NCBI GenBank assembly: GCA_018136815.1
Contig: CM030943.1
Span: 1,671,978 to 1,735,977, forward strand
DNA: 64,000 nucleotides
Source of the DNA: Isochrysis galbana
Lineage: Eukaryota > Haptophyta > Isochrysidales > Isochrysidaceae
Direction of reading: 5' to 3'
A program made the position numbers and the translations under genes. The notes under the pieces were generated by a model that was not told the origin of the DNA, did not search any database, and saw only the letters and a program-made list of their open reading frames with translations. Numbering within the stretch: position 1 is the first letter of the stretch; every line of letters starts with the position of its first letter. Shown piece after piece: positions 63,195 through 64,000 of this stretch.

Positions 63195-63356
63195 ATGGCA
63201 GACAATGACAACTACTCCTACCATGACCTCTCTGACATTTTCCCGCCTGCAACCAACAACGACTCTTTTACGGCCGCGTCAGCTGCCGGATCGGTCGAAC
63301 GGCCCTCTGCCTACGAGCCCGTAGTCATCGCGTGTTCGACACCGCTGCCACCTTAA
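63195..63356 (+). CDS. Short conserved frame in the TIR element
   Basis: 53 codons: MADNDNYSYHDLSDIFPP, then TAASAAGSVERPSAYEPVVI, ending TPLPP. The copy at 51651-51833 keeps MAD....Y.D.SDIFP and SAAGS.ERPSAYEPVVIACS, so amino-acid sequence is better kept than would be expected of junk. It is probably the first exon or N-terminus of the element's full-length protein; the rest is deleted. Confidence 0.45.
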   Translation: MADNDNYSYHDLSDIFPPATNNDSFTAASAAGSVERPSAYEPVVIACSTPLPP

Positions 63357-63590
63357 CGCTCTTGCTCACGCTTGTTTGCGTTATAGCGCAACATCAGCGA
63401 TGCTTGGATTTGGTCCGCTAGAGATGTGGCCCTCTCAACCCCAAAAACGGTCGTGAGCATCGAAAAGACACGTTCACATGAAGCTGAATTGGGGCTCAGT
63501 CAGGCTGAAAGCAATCCTTGCAGCCTTAGACCAAACTGGGAAGTTGTTACGGTTCGATCGACGATTCTACACCTTATCGTCCGGACGGGT
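63353..63590 (-). pseudogene. hAT transposase C-terminal fragment
   Basis: Minus strand reads NFPVWSKAARIAFSLTE and, after a shift of frame, PNSASCERVFSMLTTVFGVE, RATSLADQIQASLMLRYN and stop at 63353-63355. This is the hAT C-terminal dimerisation domain. It parallels the fragments at 49995-50205 and 61921-62172. Confidence 0.72.
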
Positions 63591-63769
63591 GTGTGTCGAA
63601 CACGCGATGACTATTGGCTCGTGGGCGATGACATCGAAAGAAAGTAAGAGAAGGGGTAGAATGTCGCCGACGAGACCTTGAGGCTTAAGATAAACCACCG
63701 GTTAAAAGTAAAAGTCTGTCATCGTATGGAATACGACAGTGTGGTACCCCTTGTCTCTTCGATCGTCGC

Positions 63770-63930
63770 GCACTATTCTTATAGTTCATCGTTCGTCGTT
63801 CGTCGTTCGTTCTTCGATTCTCGATTCTCGATTCTCGTCGTTCCGCGTTCTTATCCTTCTTCGTTTCTCGTTCTCGATTCTCGATTCTCGTCGTTCCGCG
63901 TTCTCATCGATCCTCGATTGTTCGTAACTT
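63770..63930 (+). repeat. Short tandem cgattct/cgttcgt repeats
   Basis: ttcgtcg and cgattct words are repeated, with a longer unit (cgattctcgattctcgtcgt tccgcgttct) seen twice at about 63810-63850 and 63875-63905. No gene seen to the window end. Confidence 0.7.
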
Positions 63931-64000
63931 CTCGGATTGCTCTTCTGCCTTTCTCGTGGCTTGTTTGGAGCTCTCCGCTATCCGTTAGGTTCTCTTCTTT

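Larger units (their letters stand above)
62704..63738. mobile_element. TIR DNA transposon, deletion derivative of a hAT-like element
   Basis: Left end tgtcgtattccatacgagga, right end its inverse (tcatcgtatggaatacgaca); similarity continues inward for about 100 bp (gacttttacttttaaccggt, ctcaaggtctcg, ttctcctactttc). Between them are a plus-strand short frame (63195-63356) and a minus-strand hAT C-terminus (63353-63590). Total 1035 bp. No target duplication recognised at the chosen ends. A left-hand partial copy is at 50901-51805. Confidence 0.7.

Overview
The window is nuclear DNA of a GC-rich, intron-bearing unicellular eukaryote. The genes are spliced and encode eukaryote-only proteins (RPL15, Pol III subunit RPC6, a BIG-type Arf-GEF, EIPR1, EF-hand and CRAL-TRIO proteins). 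Two of them, ARMC3-like and DPCD, belong to families tied to cilia and flagella, so the organism probably makes a flagellum. A flagellate alga such as a haptophyte would fit the base composition, short introns and likely GC-AG introns, but nothing here fixes the lineage.

Layout. 0-1.5 kb: 3' end of an ARMC3-like gene (+). 3-5.6 kb: a three-exon EGF/exostosin (GT47) glycosyltransferase (+). 5.7-9.3 kb: nested retroposons, one carrying an unrecognised coding segment. 9.3-10.3 kb: RPL15 (+). 10.8-13.5 kb: more nested retroposons. 13.9-21.9 kb: an unrecognised gene split by a young, whole-looking Ty1/copia element. 22-25.4 kb: satellite and minisatellite arrays. 25.6-27.3 kb: four-exon EF-hand gene (+). 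29.3-30 kb: CRAL-TRIO gene (+). 31.3-32.6 kb: DUF1214 gene (+). 35.2-35.8 kb: small membrane-anchored protein (+). 36-39 kb: repeats. 40.1-41.1 kb: RPC6/POLR3F (-). 42.5-43.3 kb: DPCD (-). 43.6-45.3 kb: tyrosine-recombinase element with direct repeats. 45.9-47.9 kb: EIPR1 (+). 48.2-52.2 kb: retroposons and two hAT-type elements. 52.9-58.8 kb: five-exon BIG/ARFGEF gene (-). 60.3-61.6 kb: four-exon Nudix gene (-). 61.9-63.7 kb: hAT remnants and a TIR element.

The host genes are housekeeping and do not form an operon or cluster. BIG and EIPR1 both act in Golgi/endosome trafficking, RPL15 and RPC6 in the translation machinery, ARMC3 and DPCD at the axoneme. About half of the window is repeats.

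The most notable system is a superfamily of roughly 0.65-0.92 kb GC-rich retroposons without an obvious protein. They share a 5' module (a short T/A-rich start, a G-run/C-run hairpin and a second hairpin) but end in at least three different 3' modules. They insert with target duplications of about 14-18 bp, are often 5'-truncated and sit inside one another. One insertion with the same kind of 3' end carries about 1 kb of protein-coding-like sequence.
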